Shown: piece by piece, positions 12,678-23,447 of the stretch
Numbering within the stretch: position 1 is the first letter of the stretch
Layout: the number at the start of each line of letters is the position of its first letter
Made by a program: the position numbers and the translations under genes
The notes under the pieces: generated by a model
The model's database searches: none
What the model saw: the letters and a program-made list of their open reading frames with translations, nothing else
Told to the model about the DNA's origin: nothing
NCBI RefSeq assembly: GCF_050436995.1
Contig: NC_134763.1
Span: 10,969,001-11,033,000 of the forward strand
DNA: 64,000 nt
Direction: 5' to 3'
Source of the DNA: Anticarsia gemmatalis
Taxonomy: Eukaryota; Arthropoda; Insecta; Lepidoptera; Erebidae

Positions 12678-13933
12678 TACTTAATAATCAGTAGTAAAAT
12701 TTAATATACCTAGTTGTCATTAACCGTACCTTGATCATGAATAACAAAAAAAAATGAAACTACATTAACCGGCCCTAAAACGCATTGTTTGTTTATTCCA
12801 CATTCTCTAAAATCTCATCACCCCATTTAAAATCCACTCGAGGAAACCAGCAGCTAATAAAAGTTTCCCCAAAATCAGTACTGCGTCTTTTCTGTGGACA
12901 AAAAGGGTTGCAACACACCACGCTCATTTTTCCCACTGCGCCTAAAACCGGTAGCATTTAACATTAATTACCACTGTGCTATCCACATTTTGTAGTATTA
13001 CTAACGTGACACACGGCTGTTCGTGATGGCGAGCTTGTTGGGTTTGGATGGTAATTACAATTCGTAAAGTGGTGAGAAATTATGGTAACGGTTTTGAAGA
13101 CTTACTAAATAATGAATTAACTACAACATGACTATAATGTATTGAAAAAGGTCCTCAACAAAACAAAACCGCTTTTAAAAATAGTTAAATATGACACCAA
13201 ATATTTTTTTACAGGAAACTAGATTAATCTTGCTGTTTTATATAAAAGCGTATAGTTATTACTCGTTTAAAAAAATCTGACTTACATTTATTCTCTCGGT
13301 GAGATATCTGAAACAAAAAACAATTTGGTGTTATTTGAGAATCATTAATTATCGCAGGTGTTAAGACGATTTATATAACTACTTCTTGATGTAAAATTAT
13401 TTCAAATCCAATTTAAAACATTGTTTTAACACAATGTCTAATACTATAAGTTGTACAATTGCTTGTATTGTGCAAGTGAAACGATATAAAGTTACATCCA
13501 TCTTATCATCCAACACAGCCAACAAGCTCGCCGTTCAACACTCCCATAATCCCCAACATAAACCGTTGCCAATGCTCAGCCCGCTGCAGCGGCTAGAATT
13601 TATAGCGCACATTTAGTTCGCATACTTTACACGTTGGCCTCTTAACGGCAGTACATTACGACTGCAGCGTTCCGATGCGCTTTAAGCGCTTGACGGTCAT
13701 GTTATTAGATTCCGTTGTGGTGTTGTGAGATATGATTGATATGTTTACTTGTATTTCGACCCTTTCCATGTTGGAATGTATGAATGGACAACTCACGCAC
13801 GGTCATTTGATTGCAAACTAAGCAGAGCTTGTGCTATGGAAACCAAATTATTCATAAGCGTACTCAAATATATACTTCTAAATACATACTAATATAGATA
13901 AATTAACAATGTTAAGAACAGATACGCGTGCTG
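12678..13933. other. DNA between tRNA cassette and SINE fragments
   Basis: The sequence is AT-rich. A GC-richer unique patch (13500-13720) contains CTGCAGCGGCTAG and the palindrome GCGCTTTAAGCGC. No gene was recognised. Confidence 0.35.
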
Positions 13934-14034
13934 ATCACACAAATATTTGTCCCGGTTGGCATTTGAACCCAGCACACGCGGCGTTACGGTTATTGTGGTA
14001 ACCACTTTAACCACTGCGCCAAACGTGCAGTTTA
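13934..14034 (-). repeat. tRNA-SINE head fragment
   Basis: The minus strand gives TTTGGCGCAGTGGTTAAAGTGG (A box) and CTGGGTTCAAATGCCAACC (B box), followed by GGGACAAATATTTGTGTGATC. This order matches the fuller SINE at 41084-41309. Confidence 0.65.
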
Positions 14035-14089
14035 TATACAGAATGAGTTACATTTTAAGTCCTCTTTATTAGCGCCTTATAAGTCAAAA

Positions 14090-14241
14090 AGCGATATTTT
14101 TGACTGCTATACTACCTACACTAGTAGTATTTTTTTTAATTATCACGGTTTGTACGCATAATAAAAAACTGCTAACGGGTCTTAAACGTCGGGCAGCAAA
14201 TAACGTATCGTACTTTAACCACTGCGCCACGGAGGCAGTTT
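14090..14241 (-). repeat. tRNA-SINE fragment
   Basis: The minus strand starts AACTGCCTCCGTGGCGCAGTGG, the same head as the copy at 41084. The B box is degraded (CGTTTAAGACCC), and tail remnants with TGCGTACAAACCGTG follow. Confidence 0.6.
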
Positions 14242-14634
14242 GCTTGTCTGTACAAATTTACCTTGAAACACGATACAGAATAATTCATGGCCTAACTAAC
14301 ACAAATAATCTTCAAAGACCCTCAAAACCTCGAAACAAGCAATTAACAAACCAACCACAACTCAGATCAAAATTCAGCCAACCCGTTTCAAATAGTAATC
14401 CTGATATTTAACAAATCAGGTGTCAGTCGGTATGACGTGGTGATCCTAGGTGAGTGTACTAGATGTACAAGGGGATTGCGCTTGTTAATATGTAGCTGTT
14501 ATAACGACTGTTACCGGTCATCTGTCAAGTAAGACTAGTGACGATGGATGAATTTATCAATTAAGAGGCCATAGAGAACTTTTGTTGAACTTAAAACTAA
14601 AACGTATTAGCAGATACTAGGCTGTTTTTCCAGA

Positions 14635-14722
14635 AAGTCAAAGTTTTACTATCGACAACCAGCTGGGTACTGAAAATTATTGCATGAAAAACTGATTAGC
14701 GCTCCAAATGTGTTCTTCTAGA
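14635..14722 (+). repeat. Dispersed repeat fragment (family R2)
   Basis: ACTATCGACAACCAGCTGG, GCATGAAAAACTGATTAGCGC and a CTTCTAGACGAAAA-like block follow the same order as 46411-46556 and the reverse copy at 60340-60480. Confidence 0.4.
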
Positions 14723-15300
14723 CGAAAATTGTGATACAGTTACTTGAATTAAGCTTGAGTTAAGTCACAAGCCCGGTCTATACTGAGCACATAAAAATAT
14801 GTGATTCTACCATTATTAACAAATTAGCAGAAATTAATGATATAATAAATTCTACTCTTCTCAAGCAGATTTGAAAAAATATCTATAGCACGCGTAAATA
14901 ACATGAGAATTTGCGATAAAACGTTCCAAAACGTGCATTTCACAATATTAGCCAAAGCAGAAATTCCCACAGATTCCAACTCCATATAATAATTCAACAC
15001 AATAACGCAACGCTTAGCTAAGCTCATTACAGGCGTGCACAGGTCGACGACGCGTTGTCTAATGTTGGTCAACAGATGTCGCTACTATGACAAGCGTTGA
15101 CGCTTTCACTCGCAGTGTTCATTAGCAAATGTTCACTGAAATACAAAGGTATTGTAGTGTTTCTACAATTTATGAAGTAATTAGGTGAAAGTGAATTAAA
15201 ACTATTACTGTCTCACTGTAGGGTAGTCTCTGAAATAAGAGGTTAGTGAATGTAAGATCTCATTATTTAATAAAAATGTTAGCACATAATATATAAAATA
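14723..15300. other. DNA up to the tRNA-Helitron, nothing recognised
   Basis: No gene was recognised. The last base, A15300, is the T of the A-T insertion site read on the minus strand. Confidence 0.4.
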
Positions 15301-15891
15301 CTAGTTAACTCGCGCTACTTCGCTTGCGTCATGTAAGAGAGATAGGGTCAAAAAATTCACCGTTTTTGTAACATTTTAATGGTGTACTCTACTCCTATTA
15401 GTCGTAGCGTGATGATATGATAGATGATATTCTTCCTCGGTAAATGGACTATCTAACATTGAAAGAATGTTTCAAATCGGACCAGTAGATTCTGAGGTTA
15501 GCGCGTTCAAACAAACAAGCAAACTCTTCAGCTTTATAATATTACGATTTTTTTACATGAGACATAGTTTGTAAGCTGAATCACAATTTCGCGTCTCTTA
15601 TAACCGGGGGCGTAGCTCAGATGGTAGAGCGCTCGCTTAGCATGCGAGAGGTACCGGGATCGATACCCGGCGCCTCCAAAACAACTTTGGCTGCCTTTTG
15701 TATTTTATTTTTAAATATAAAATATCTTAATAAAAGTTTAAGCATTTACTCTAATGATATACTTAAATAAATAGTTGTACTATTTATTTAGCCTAAAGCC
15801 TCCCTCGATAAATGGGCTATCTAACACTGAAAGAATTTAAATTTAAATTTAAAAACAAACAAACTCTTCAGCTTTATACTATAAGTATAGA
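15301..15891 (-). mobile_element. Helitron carrying tRNA-Ala, 591 bp
   Basis: On the minus strand the element starts A|TCTATACTTATAG at 15891 and ends GTTAACTAG|T at 15301, with a terminal hairpin (CGCAAGCGAAGTAGCG) just before the end. These are canonical non-autonomous Helitron termini. The order is: outer Helitron head and about 90 bp of body; a foreign unit (about 15560-15790) with the tRNA-Ala gene and its flanks; a second head (A|TCGTAATATTATAAAGC) starting near 15551; then a full Helitron body and tail. It encodes no helicase, so autonomous Rep/Hel protein would have to act in trans. The structure fits capture of a tRNA gene between tandem Helitron heads. Confidence 0.85.
15606..15678 (+). 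tRNA. tRNA-Ala (anticodon AGC), copy 2
   Basis: A 73-nt cloverleaf with all stems paired: acceptor GGGGGCG/CGCCTCC with G3:U70 (15608:15675), D arm GCTC/GAGC, anticodon stem CTCGC/GCGAG with loop TTAGCAT (anticodon AGC at 15639-15641), and T arm CCGGG/CCCGG. The discriminator base is A15678. The A-box-like TAGCTCAGATGG and B-box-like GGGATCGATACCC internal promoter segments are intact. The 3' flank has TTTT at 15696-15699 as a pol III terminator, and TTATAACC lies immediately upstream. It lies antisense within the minus-strand Helitron at 15301-15891. Only one base (15620, D loop) differs from the inverted copy at 12344-12416. Expression cannot be judged from sequence. Confidence 0.94.
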
Positions 15892-18800
15892 TTATATTTA
15901 AAAAAAAAATCGAATCTAAAAGACAAAATGTTGGGTGCTTCTTAAAGGTTTTCATTGTTCCAAATGTACATCACACTTTGGTGACAAAATGTATGCTCAT
16001 TCAATACTACATACCTTATGTCAAAATTTAAATAGAAAAAGGTCATTACGGATGTCATTTTTTTATAAAATTTCGTTTCAAGGAACGGGACTAGGCCATG
16101 CTGTTACGGTTGTTGTCAATTAAAACGAGAGTCATTAAGAGAAGTCAAAGAAGCCGCTCATACGACTTTGACTAGCTTGATAATTAGCAGCATAAAATAA
16201 AGAAAGCCCATTAAAACAACGACACAAAGGTTCAAACAGTTTTCTTTTAGAATACAAGCATTCGAATAAAAACAGCATATTTTATTAGTTATCTAGTATT
16301 AAGAATAATTGACACTTATGTTTGTTACAAAAATACAGGAAAAATATCGTAATGAAACGTTCCTAGTCTGAGATTTGTTTAACGCATATAAATTCCCGGA
16401 ACTGTACCATTTTAGCAAGCATGTTTTCTAAGCCTAACCCATCGCTCATTCAGTAAGAAAACTTTGCCCAACAGTAGGACTACAGAAGAAATTAAAAAAA
16501 CATATTTCACGTAACATTATTGTATTTAACAAGAAAACTTAAACCGTTTCCCCAGAAGTAGACTAACCGCAAACCGAATACATAAATACGAGTTTAGTAT
16601 TCAATAATTCTGACCAATCAGGAAGGTATTTTCAATAATTAAACGTATCTAAATGCCTTTTGACTACTGTTGAAGTAATGAGTTGACGAATTATTTATCA
16701 TTGAGCTTAAAGCGCTTCAAATGAATTAATTTTACAGTACTGTCCTGCTGTCAGCTGACCGTTGACAGTTAAGTGTAGCACCTGTCAACGTAGAAATATG
16801 ACGTGATGACGCAGCTTAGTTTTGTAGTGGGAATTGTTTAATATTGTAGCAATTGGTTGATACTGTTTTATTATTTGGGCCTTTGAGCTGCAATTTCCCT
16901 TTAGTGAATAGTTATTTAGGCAAAACATTGACATTTTCAGAAACTTTTTTAAATATAAAGAGAGATTTCAGCGAATTTGCGTAAAATATAAGTTACGATA
17001 CGCACAGTTCGTAGCCCGGAATAAACGAGAGAATATAATTATTATTGTTTGTGTTATAACAACATAATGATACTAGAAATGTTTACTAGTTTACTATAGT
17101 AAGTCGCGTAAAGCAAAAAGCTTAGCTATTCAGAGTTACAAAACCCTGGAAACTGAGGAAATAATCTGCTTACAACAATACCTTTCTACTGCATCACATT
17201 TTTAAAAAGTAGAAATCGAATAGAATTATCGACGACATAGGTAATATCTACTAATATCAAGATAATTTTAATACAAAAATATATAATTTTAAACCATAAA
17301 TAGCGTCTCATTTTACAAAACATTGTGGTTTTCTATCCAGGTAAACTCATGAATAACTTACACCAACTTATCCAGCCAAGTGGAGGCGAAAACATAACGC
17401 CCGTACTACAAAGTGGTTAGCCAGTGACATACCCGAGTTAAGGGATTAACAACCTGCATTGTGACGTCATCGCGGTGACGTGTAACACGTCACAATTTGT
17501 GTTAGTTGTGGGATTATCTCACAATCCGATTTGCGAGGATATTTATGTTTTGATGAAATAATGCTATTTGTTTGTTGAAGTGTAAAGGGATTTGTATGTG
17601 TAGTTTAAACGTCGGGATTAGTGTTATCTTTTGTTTTTATATTCGAGTTTAGTTTAGTTTTTTTTTAGTAGAGATGTTTATCGTATTGTGTTATTGTACA
17701 ATCACACATTTATTATGTCACTGTGTTTTTTAAAGCCTTTTTGTTTAAACAATACCCTCTCTTTTTTGCTACACAGTAGCTGTAGCTTAAGAAATAAACT
17801 CCTAGACAGTGTGTGGAAGAAAAAAAAGTGCTTTGCTGCATCGGCATAATGAAAAACAAGTTCCCACACAGAAAATTTGTATAAAACACCCGATTACTTA
17901 TCGTTATAAATCAGAAATTATAATTAAAATACAGATACACAATATTCGCCTCCCTCAAAGATCGAATTCAGTCAATAATCATCCGTTCCATATTCTCGCA
18001 AACAGCACAGGATATCCATCGAATTTAATTTTAACTTCAAACGTTCACGGCTCGTTGAATATTTTATACGATTTTTATGAAATCACGACTACAGAGGACA
18101 TGTTATCGGTCTGCGAACGACGTATTCGGGACATGTTGAATGACAGTATAGTTTCCGATTTTATACGAAGCCGCTGAATATTCAGGTTGTAGGGGATTTT
18201 ATTGATATATTTGTTGAATTTTATGTTGAGTAGAGTGAAATCGTAAAATTTGGTAGTGAATTTAATAAATTTTTAACCCACTACTAAAAAGGGGAAGGTT
18301 TATAATTCATCATGAATTTCTTATTTATTTATATTTAAAGATTATTTTGTACTCATTGTCGCTTGGACCGATTTTGAAACAATTTTTTTTTTAATGACGT
18401 TGGATTAAGTGCAAGCCACCAGTAGTACTTTGAAATATATCGACCACCTTACAGTCGCCATGTAAGATAATCTAAAATTCATTTGAAAAGTACTAACGGC
18501 TATTTAAAAGATATAATAAGTAATGAAAAGCACACATTTTCATAATGGAGCTTAAAAGAAAAGACCAAATTTTTTGCATCACGAACTCAGTAAAACTCCT
18601 TAAAAAAAGTTCACTCAAAATGATTTATCACCGTTTCAAATTAATGATAAATGTGAGTGCAAAAATAGCGAATGCCAGTTTCGTGAACGATCGCGTTGCG
18701 TTTCAGATTATACTGACGGCTCGAACATTTCGCAAATGTATTAATTATTATAATAAATGGAATAAATGGAATAAATGGATATGATTAAAGTTGGAAATGT

Positions 18801-19125
18801 TGAACGCCTCTGCTTTTTCTATAGTTTCTGATAATCGGTTTCATTTAAAATTTTAATCGGTGAAATGAATTAATACGACTGTTGAAGGTGATTAATTAAT
18901 TATTGTTTCTTACAATCATATATATTTTTGTGGTGATAGACTTTTGAATCGGAGTTTACTCATTTACTAACTATATTACTAATAAAGGTCTTGTAAGCTA
19001 TGATAAGTTATAGTGTTTTGTCTTTTTCATTCATATACCGTTTAAAAATTGATACAAAAAATTGAAAAACTTAACGGAATTCAAACAACATTTATAAATA
19101 AGGCAGCAGATCTTTATTTGATATA
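15892..19125. other. AT-rich DNA without supported gene
   Basis: Contains a weak LINE-tail-like fragment (GCCCAACAGTAGGACTACAG near 16468), a CRE/palindrome pair at 17462-17493, and three copies of a 9-bp AATAAATGG repeat at 18752-18778. The 122-codon frame at 17809-18177 begins with GTG, has no family resemblance, and is not supported as a gene. Confidence 0.4.
17462..17493. promoter_or_regulatory. CRE motif plus CACGTCAC palindrome
   Basis: A perfect TGACGTCA (17462-17469) is followed 5 bp later by GTGACGTGTAACACGTCAC (17475-17493), two 8-bp inverted arms around TAA. TGACGTCA is the CREB/ATF consensus. Whether it acts as an enhancer is inference. Confidence 0.35.
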
Positions 19126-19166
19126 TTACAAGTTCATACATACTATAATGCGAAAAGACTTTTTCC
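19126..19166. repeat. Solo right arm of the mariner-type MITE
   Basis: Forty-one bases starting TTACAAGTTCATACATAC and ending GACTTTTTCC are identical to 12001-12041. The left arm and the terminal GACC are absent, so this is a truncated copy. Confidence 0.75.
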
Positions 19167-19671
19167 TCAACATACATATTTAAAAACATATTTAAGAAAC
19201 AATAATTAAAATTCAAATTTATTCTTCATGATTGTCACGTTACGTTTTTTTTATTTACCATTGGTTTGGAAGGTAGAACCAAAAAGAAGATACTCTCGGC
19301 CACCAATTGTAATAGCCAAGTTTGGTCACAACCTAATATCATCGATACTTTATTTCAAAGAAATCACATCAAAGACTAGAAGTCTGACTTAGAAATGAAG
19401 TCGTCCACATGTCAGCAGGCGACTTGGCGAGTAGACTTCATAACCTTTCAAATAGTTGGAACTCAAACGTAACTTGTCACGAGTGTCGATGTCAATCATC
19501 ATTCGTCTCTCGTCTACTCCCATGTTGTGACGTCACTCTTTCAGATTGAAGCGGTTTATTCCAGTTCTGAATTCGCTTTAGCTATTGTTTTTTGTTTTGT
19601 TGAATAGAGTCGTACATGCAATATTTCAGAGTTTTTTTAAAGTGATGAAAATGTTTGATTGTTATATGTAC
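19167..19671. other. AT-rich DNA, nothing recognised
   Basis: No gene or repeat was recognised before the left end of the TIR transposon. Confidence 0.4.
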
Positions 19672-19978
19672 ATATCGCTCCTTCAATGCAAAATGGCCAC
19701 AACTCAAAAAAAATGAAAATCGTTTTATTGCAAAAATGACACCTGAACCGACTATATTTTATAGTAAAAATAAACCCCCATCATTTTTGCTTATATTATG
19801 GCTGCACTGACTTACTGCCCTTTTTGCATTAGCGCACTTTGACAGGTAATGTCAGTGCAAAACAGCCACTCTGTGAGTTGCGCCCGGAGATTCATCGCAA
19901 ATGCTCGTCAGTTGCATGAAAAAGTGCCACAATCCAAAATATGTCTGTGTTGGGTGCAAAATTTCAAGTTAATGTGAT

Positions 19979-20170
19979 TATATTTTACAATACAAAACTG
20001 CCATATTTTGGAAAACGTCCTTTTTGCATTCTAACTATAGTATTTGTTATCATATTTTGTAATACAAAAGTGCCATATTTCTGAAAACGACCGTTTTGCA
20101 TTCAAACACTAGTATTTGTTATTATATTTTGTAACAGTAGCATATTTTGAAATACGTCCCTTTTGCATTA
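19979..20170. repeat. Three tandem subterminal units, period about 67-72 bp
   Basis: Each unit runs TATTTTGTAATACAAAAGTG, CCATATTTTGGAAAACG, then CCTTTTTGCATT. Unit ends fall at about 20030, 20102 and 20169. They form part of the left subterminal region of the surrounding transposon. Confidence 0.7.
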
Positions 20171-20289
20171 AATTATTGTAGAATAAATAATCATTTTTAG
20201 CGTGCTAGAATGGGAAGGTCAGAAATATGACCGTTTGGTATGATAATAATTTTAGTTTTCGTTACAATTTTAAAAATAAAATAATACAT

Positions 20290-21390
20290 TTTGATGCAGG
20301 CAAAGTAAAGAGGCACCCTTTCCTTTCAAATTCCTCTTTCAGGGGCAAGATCCGAACAGTCCTTTTCAAATGCGTCTAGGTCATCCCGCCATCTCCATTT
20401 AAGTCTCCCGCGTCTGCTATGACAATCTTCTGGCATCCAGTTGGTAGATATGCGGGTCCACCTTTCCGAATGCCTATGGATAATGTGGCCGGCTCAGTTC
20501 CATTTCAGCCAGGCGGTCTTCTCCCTTACATCGGCTATGCGAGTTTGGGAGCGCAGTATAGAATTTCGGACGTGATCTGTTCTTTTGATGCATAACATAC
20601 TATGCTCCATCGCTCTCTGGCTCTTTCTGGTTTTCCGTAAGGGACCATGTTTGGGCAGCGTAGGTAAGACGGACGTAAGTAAGTAAGGACGGGTAGTAGG
20701 TATAAACATGTCGACGAGCTTTCACTTCAGTGACAGTGGAAGGTTACCCTTCATTAGCTCTTTCCTGGACCAGGATCTCTTTCAGGCACTTGTGACACGT
20801 TTGTCCAACTCTTTGTCCCGTCGGTTGTTAAAAGAGGTTATCTGGCCCTAGGAAGTGTACTCGTCGACATAGTCTATGACGTGCCCGTCTACCTCGACCC
20901 TAAGTTTTGTGTTGTTGGTCATAACCTGGGTTTTTGTACGGTTCTTACTCCGTCCAATCTGAAGGTTTGCCGTGCTCAGATCTTTGAGCTTTGATTCGAG
21001 TTCCGATGCCGAAAAAGAGAAGAGGACTATGTCATTGTCATCTACAAAACAATGGTTTGTTAACTGTTTACCACTTACAACTATGCTTTTGATTGCCATA
21101 ACACCGCCAGGCTCCTGAAAATTTCTCTGAGGGTGCTGGTAAATAATTTGGGAGATAGCGGGTCTCCCTGTTTCACGCTTCTTTGCATTTGGAATGATAT
21201 TGTTGTCTATTGCTTTGATGAATTTGATGTATGAAGGTTCGATTCTACATAGTATCTTTAAGTAGGACTTGGATGGAGTGATGATTCTATGGCGGAATGA
21301 GTAATGCTGTCAAAAGCTTTGGAATAATCCACGAATGCTAAATATAAAAGCTTATAAAACTCAAAAACCTTTTCTATTATCTTATTTCTT
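20290..21390 (-). mobile_element. RTE-like LINE fragment (broken reverse transcriptase)
   Basis: Minus-strand translation shows reverse-transcriptase motifs in order but in different frames: LAFVDYSKAFDS (about 21302-21337), VKQGDPLSPKLFTS (about 21135-21176), and the catalytic-box region HCFVDDNDIVLFS with FVDD at 21037-21048. A C-terminal LINE segment follows (RAMEHSMLCI, RIADVREKTAWLKW at 20494-20709; then WAGHI, ERWTRIS, RRGRLKWRWRDDLD to about 20390). The motif wording resembles RTE/BovB-type LINEs. Frameshifts and the missing N-terminal endonuclease show it is dead and 5' truncated. It lies inside the transposon at 19672-21940. Confidence 0.85.
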
Positions 21391-21940
21391 TAATACTCCT
21401 GCTGCACTCAGTCTACTCGTCACGTTACCCATTGATTGATGATGATGATTGATGTTTAATTTTACTAAATAATGAAAGTTACGCACAAAGTTGATCTCAA
21501 TAATTTTACTTACTTAATTAAAAGTTAAGATTTTTTCATTTAGATTGTTTAATACAATGTTTTCCTGGTCTATTCAGTTATGGTTTTACTTAGTAATTAT
21601 TATTAAACTTTTTGATACGGTTTTTTTACCAAAAAAGTACAATTAACCATTTTTATTTGTAAAACTGTGTTTAATTTTTGACATATTTCTCATAATATTG
21701 GTTCAAATTTTGAATGCAAAAGGGACTTATATGCTTTTTTCTCTTAATAGGTAACAGTTATTACAAAGTTTGTAGAAAGATAGAGCTAAAAAATACGCAT
21801 CTAATGATATATTAACATCTTATATTTAATAAATAAATATATGAAATGTTATAAAAAAACAGTTTCAAAAATTTGTTTTGGCTCTCCTGTAAAATTTATA
21901 GATTTCGATTTGTGGCCCTTTTGTATTCAAGGAGCGATAT

Positions 21941-22719
21941 ATGCGGATATAAGTGACCTCTTATTTTGACTGCAAACTTGATGCAACGCAGTTTCAGGAA
22001 ACAACATAATTATTAATAATTTAATATTTCTATTTTTATGTGGTAACCATTTCTAAATACACAGATCAAATCAAATCATTTATTAATATCGGTCAAGTAC
22101 AGACACTTATGAAGGTCAAATACAGTAGGTGAATTTACCGCCAATTCGGAAGAAAGAGCCAATGAAAAGAGCTGGCAAGACACTTTCTATTCGACAATAT
22201 AATACCATGAAGAACCTTTGCAAAATTTCAAAGTGTTTATTCAAACTGTAATATGCGCATAGCGAAACATAACACAAGTTAAGTCATGTATCTAAGACCT
22301 TTTTACTTAGTAACATTTTAATCGTGTCACTGTTTTTCTAATTACTTAAATCTTAAAATATAGCCTCAAAACTTTAAAAAACTATTTAAATCACACCGTC
22401 ACAGCGATATCTTTTTGCCACATACCACACAGAGCATATATCGCATGATATAGCCGCCACAAGCCGCAAGAACCGCGTGGGGTCACCGTCGTAATGACAA
22501 ATGTTGGTATAAATCAACCGCACCTGCACTACTCGTGACCCATGACCTGCACGGTGTGACCTACTGCATTGTTTGATCTTACATCTGTTTAATGTGGACT
22601 ATGTCAACTAAATGAAGGTGCTTAAGTATTATATTATAGAAAAAATACTTCGTAATATGATTATTTAGATGCCTCTGGTAATTATTGGACACGCGTAACA
22701 GGAGATAGGGATGATTGAT
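21941..22719. other. Anonymous DNA with nuclear-receptor half-site cluster
   Basis: No coding signal was seen. The 22400-22570 part is GC-richer and appears unique; its half sites are listed separately. Confidence 0.35.
22480..22562 (-). promoter_or_regulatory. AGGTCA-type half-site cluster including a DR1
   Basis: TGACCC (22536-22541) and TGACCT (22543-22548) are separated by one base, a DR1 of AGGTCA type on the minus strand. A further TGACCT lies at 22557-22562 and a GGGTCA at 22480-22485. DR1 sites are bound by nuclear receptors such as HNF4 or USP-containing dimers. Activity is inferred. Confidence 0.3.
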
Positions 22720-22772
22720 AAAAATGGGGGAGGCCTTAGCCCAGCAGTAGGACACTACAGGCTAAAAAATAT
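22720..22772 (+). repeat. LINE/SINE 3' tail fragment
   Basis: GGGGGAGGCCTTAGCCCAGCAGTAGGACACTACAGGCT is a diverged copy of the tail GGGAGGAGACC..GCCCAGCAGTGGGACATTAATGGG seen intact at 25007-25047. Confidence 0.65.
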
Positions 22773-23176
22773 TATGATGAACTAAGTATGATTTAGAAGA
22801 TGTAATTTGCTTCGATATATACAAAGCGATTCAAAAATATTTATGAATGGTTACACTCTAGTGGTAACAGACCAGCAACATTGGAAATTACGCAATGTTT
22901 TTTTTAGCAATGAAGTGCCACAGGCTGGTAAAAGTAGAAGACAGTACTAATTAAATAAAAACTAGCGACTTTTTACAGCAACAAAGTTGCCATGATGCAA
23001 TTTCTTTCCAAAACAAACACTTCCCCACTTCCTTAACAACAAATCTACAATTATATCCGTATAGGGAATAGTAAGCGATACATCTTGAAGTAAGACGTTG
23101 GGCCAGTATTTTGAGAGCCATCGAACACAACGCCACCCGCGGGATTCGACTAGTTAGTTACGTAGCCTTAATATCA

Positions 23177-23356
23177 GTGCGAGTGACTTCTTTGAAAACG
23201 GAAACAAGTCCACATATATTTGTAACTCTTTCACGTAAAACACTGAATGGATTTCCATGACATTTGGTACGCAGGTTTATAACCTGAATTGACACATAAG
23301 ATATTTTTCTACGCGGGAAATGTTTTCATGCGGACGAAGCCGCGGGCAGAAGCTAG
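23177..23356 (+). mobile_element. Helitron 3' portion
   Basis: The 3' end reads GCGGACGAAGCCGCGGGCAGAAGCTAG|T. A hairpin (GCGG/CCGC stem, ACGAAG loop) precedes the CTAG at 23353-23356. The body (GTAACTCTTTCACGTAAAAC, GACATTTGGTACGCAGG) belongs to a family I recognise in Lepidoptera that differs from the one at 34369. No 5' A|TC end was found, so the copy is truncated or decayed. Confidence 0.65.
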
Positions 23357-23447
23357 TAAGATAATATAAGACAAATGAACTTCTTTCAACTTACTAGAAA
23401 GGAATACTAATAACACAATTGTCTTTTTTTTGACACAACCCCGAACT

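Larger units (their letters stand above)
19672..21940. mobile_element. TIR DNA transposon with subterminal repeats, interrupted by a LINE
   Basis: The left end ATATCGCTCCTTCAATGCAA is mirrored by the right end, whose complement reads ATATCGCTCCTTGAATACAA. Similarity continues through CAAAAxGGCCACAA. If the ends are CGCTCCTT, the flanking ATAT could be the target duplication. Inside, the motif AATGCAAAAGGG recurs: in CCCTTTTTGCATT orientation at about 19817, 20018, 20090 and 20157, and in the opposite orientation at 21714. This gives a mirror-symmetric subterminal array like transposase binding sites. No transposase was recognised. An RTE-like LINE fragment occupies the centre. Confidence 0.7.

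Noticed and set aside
17809..18177. 122-codon open frame on the plus strand
   Set aside because: It begins at GTG rather than ATG, has low-complexity AT-driven composition and no recognised domain, and no splice context supports it.
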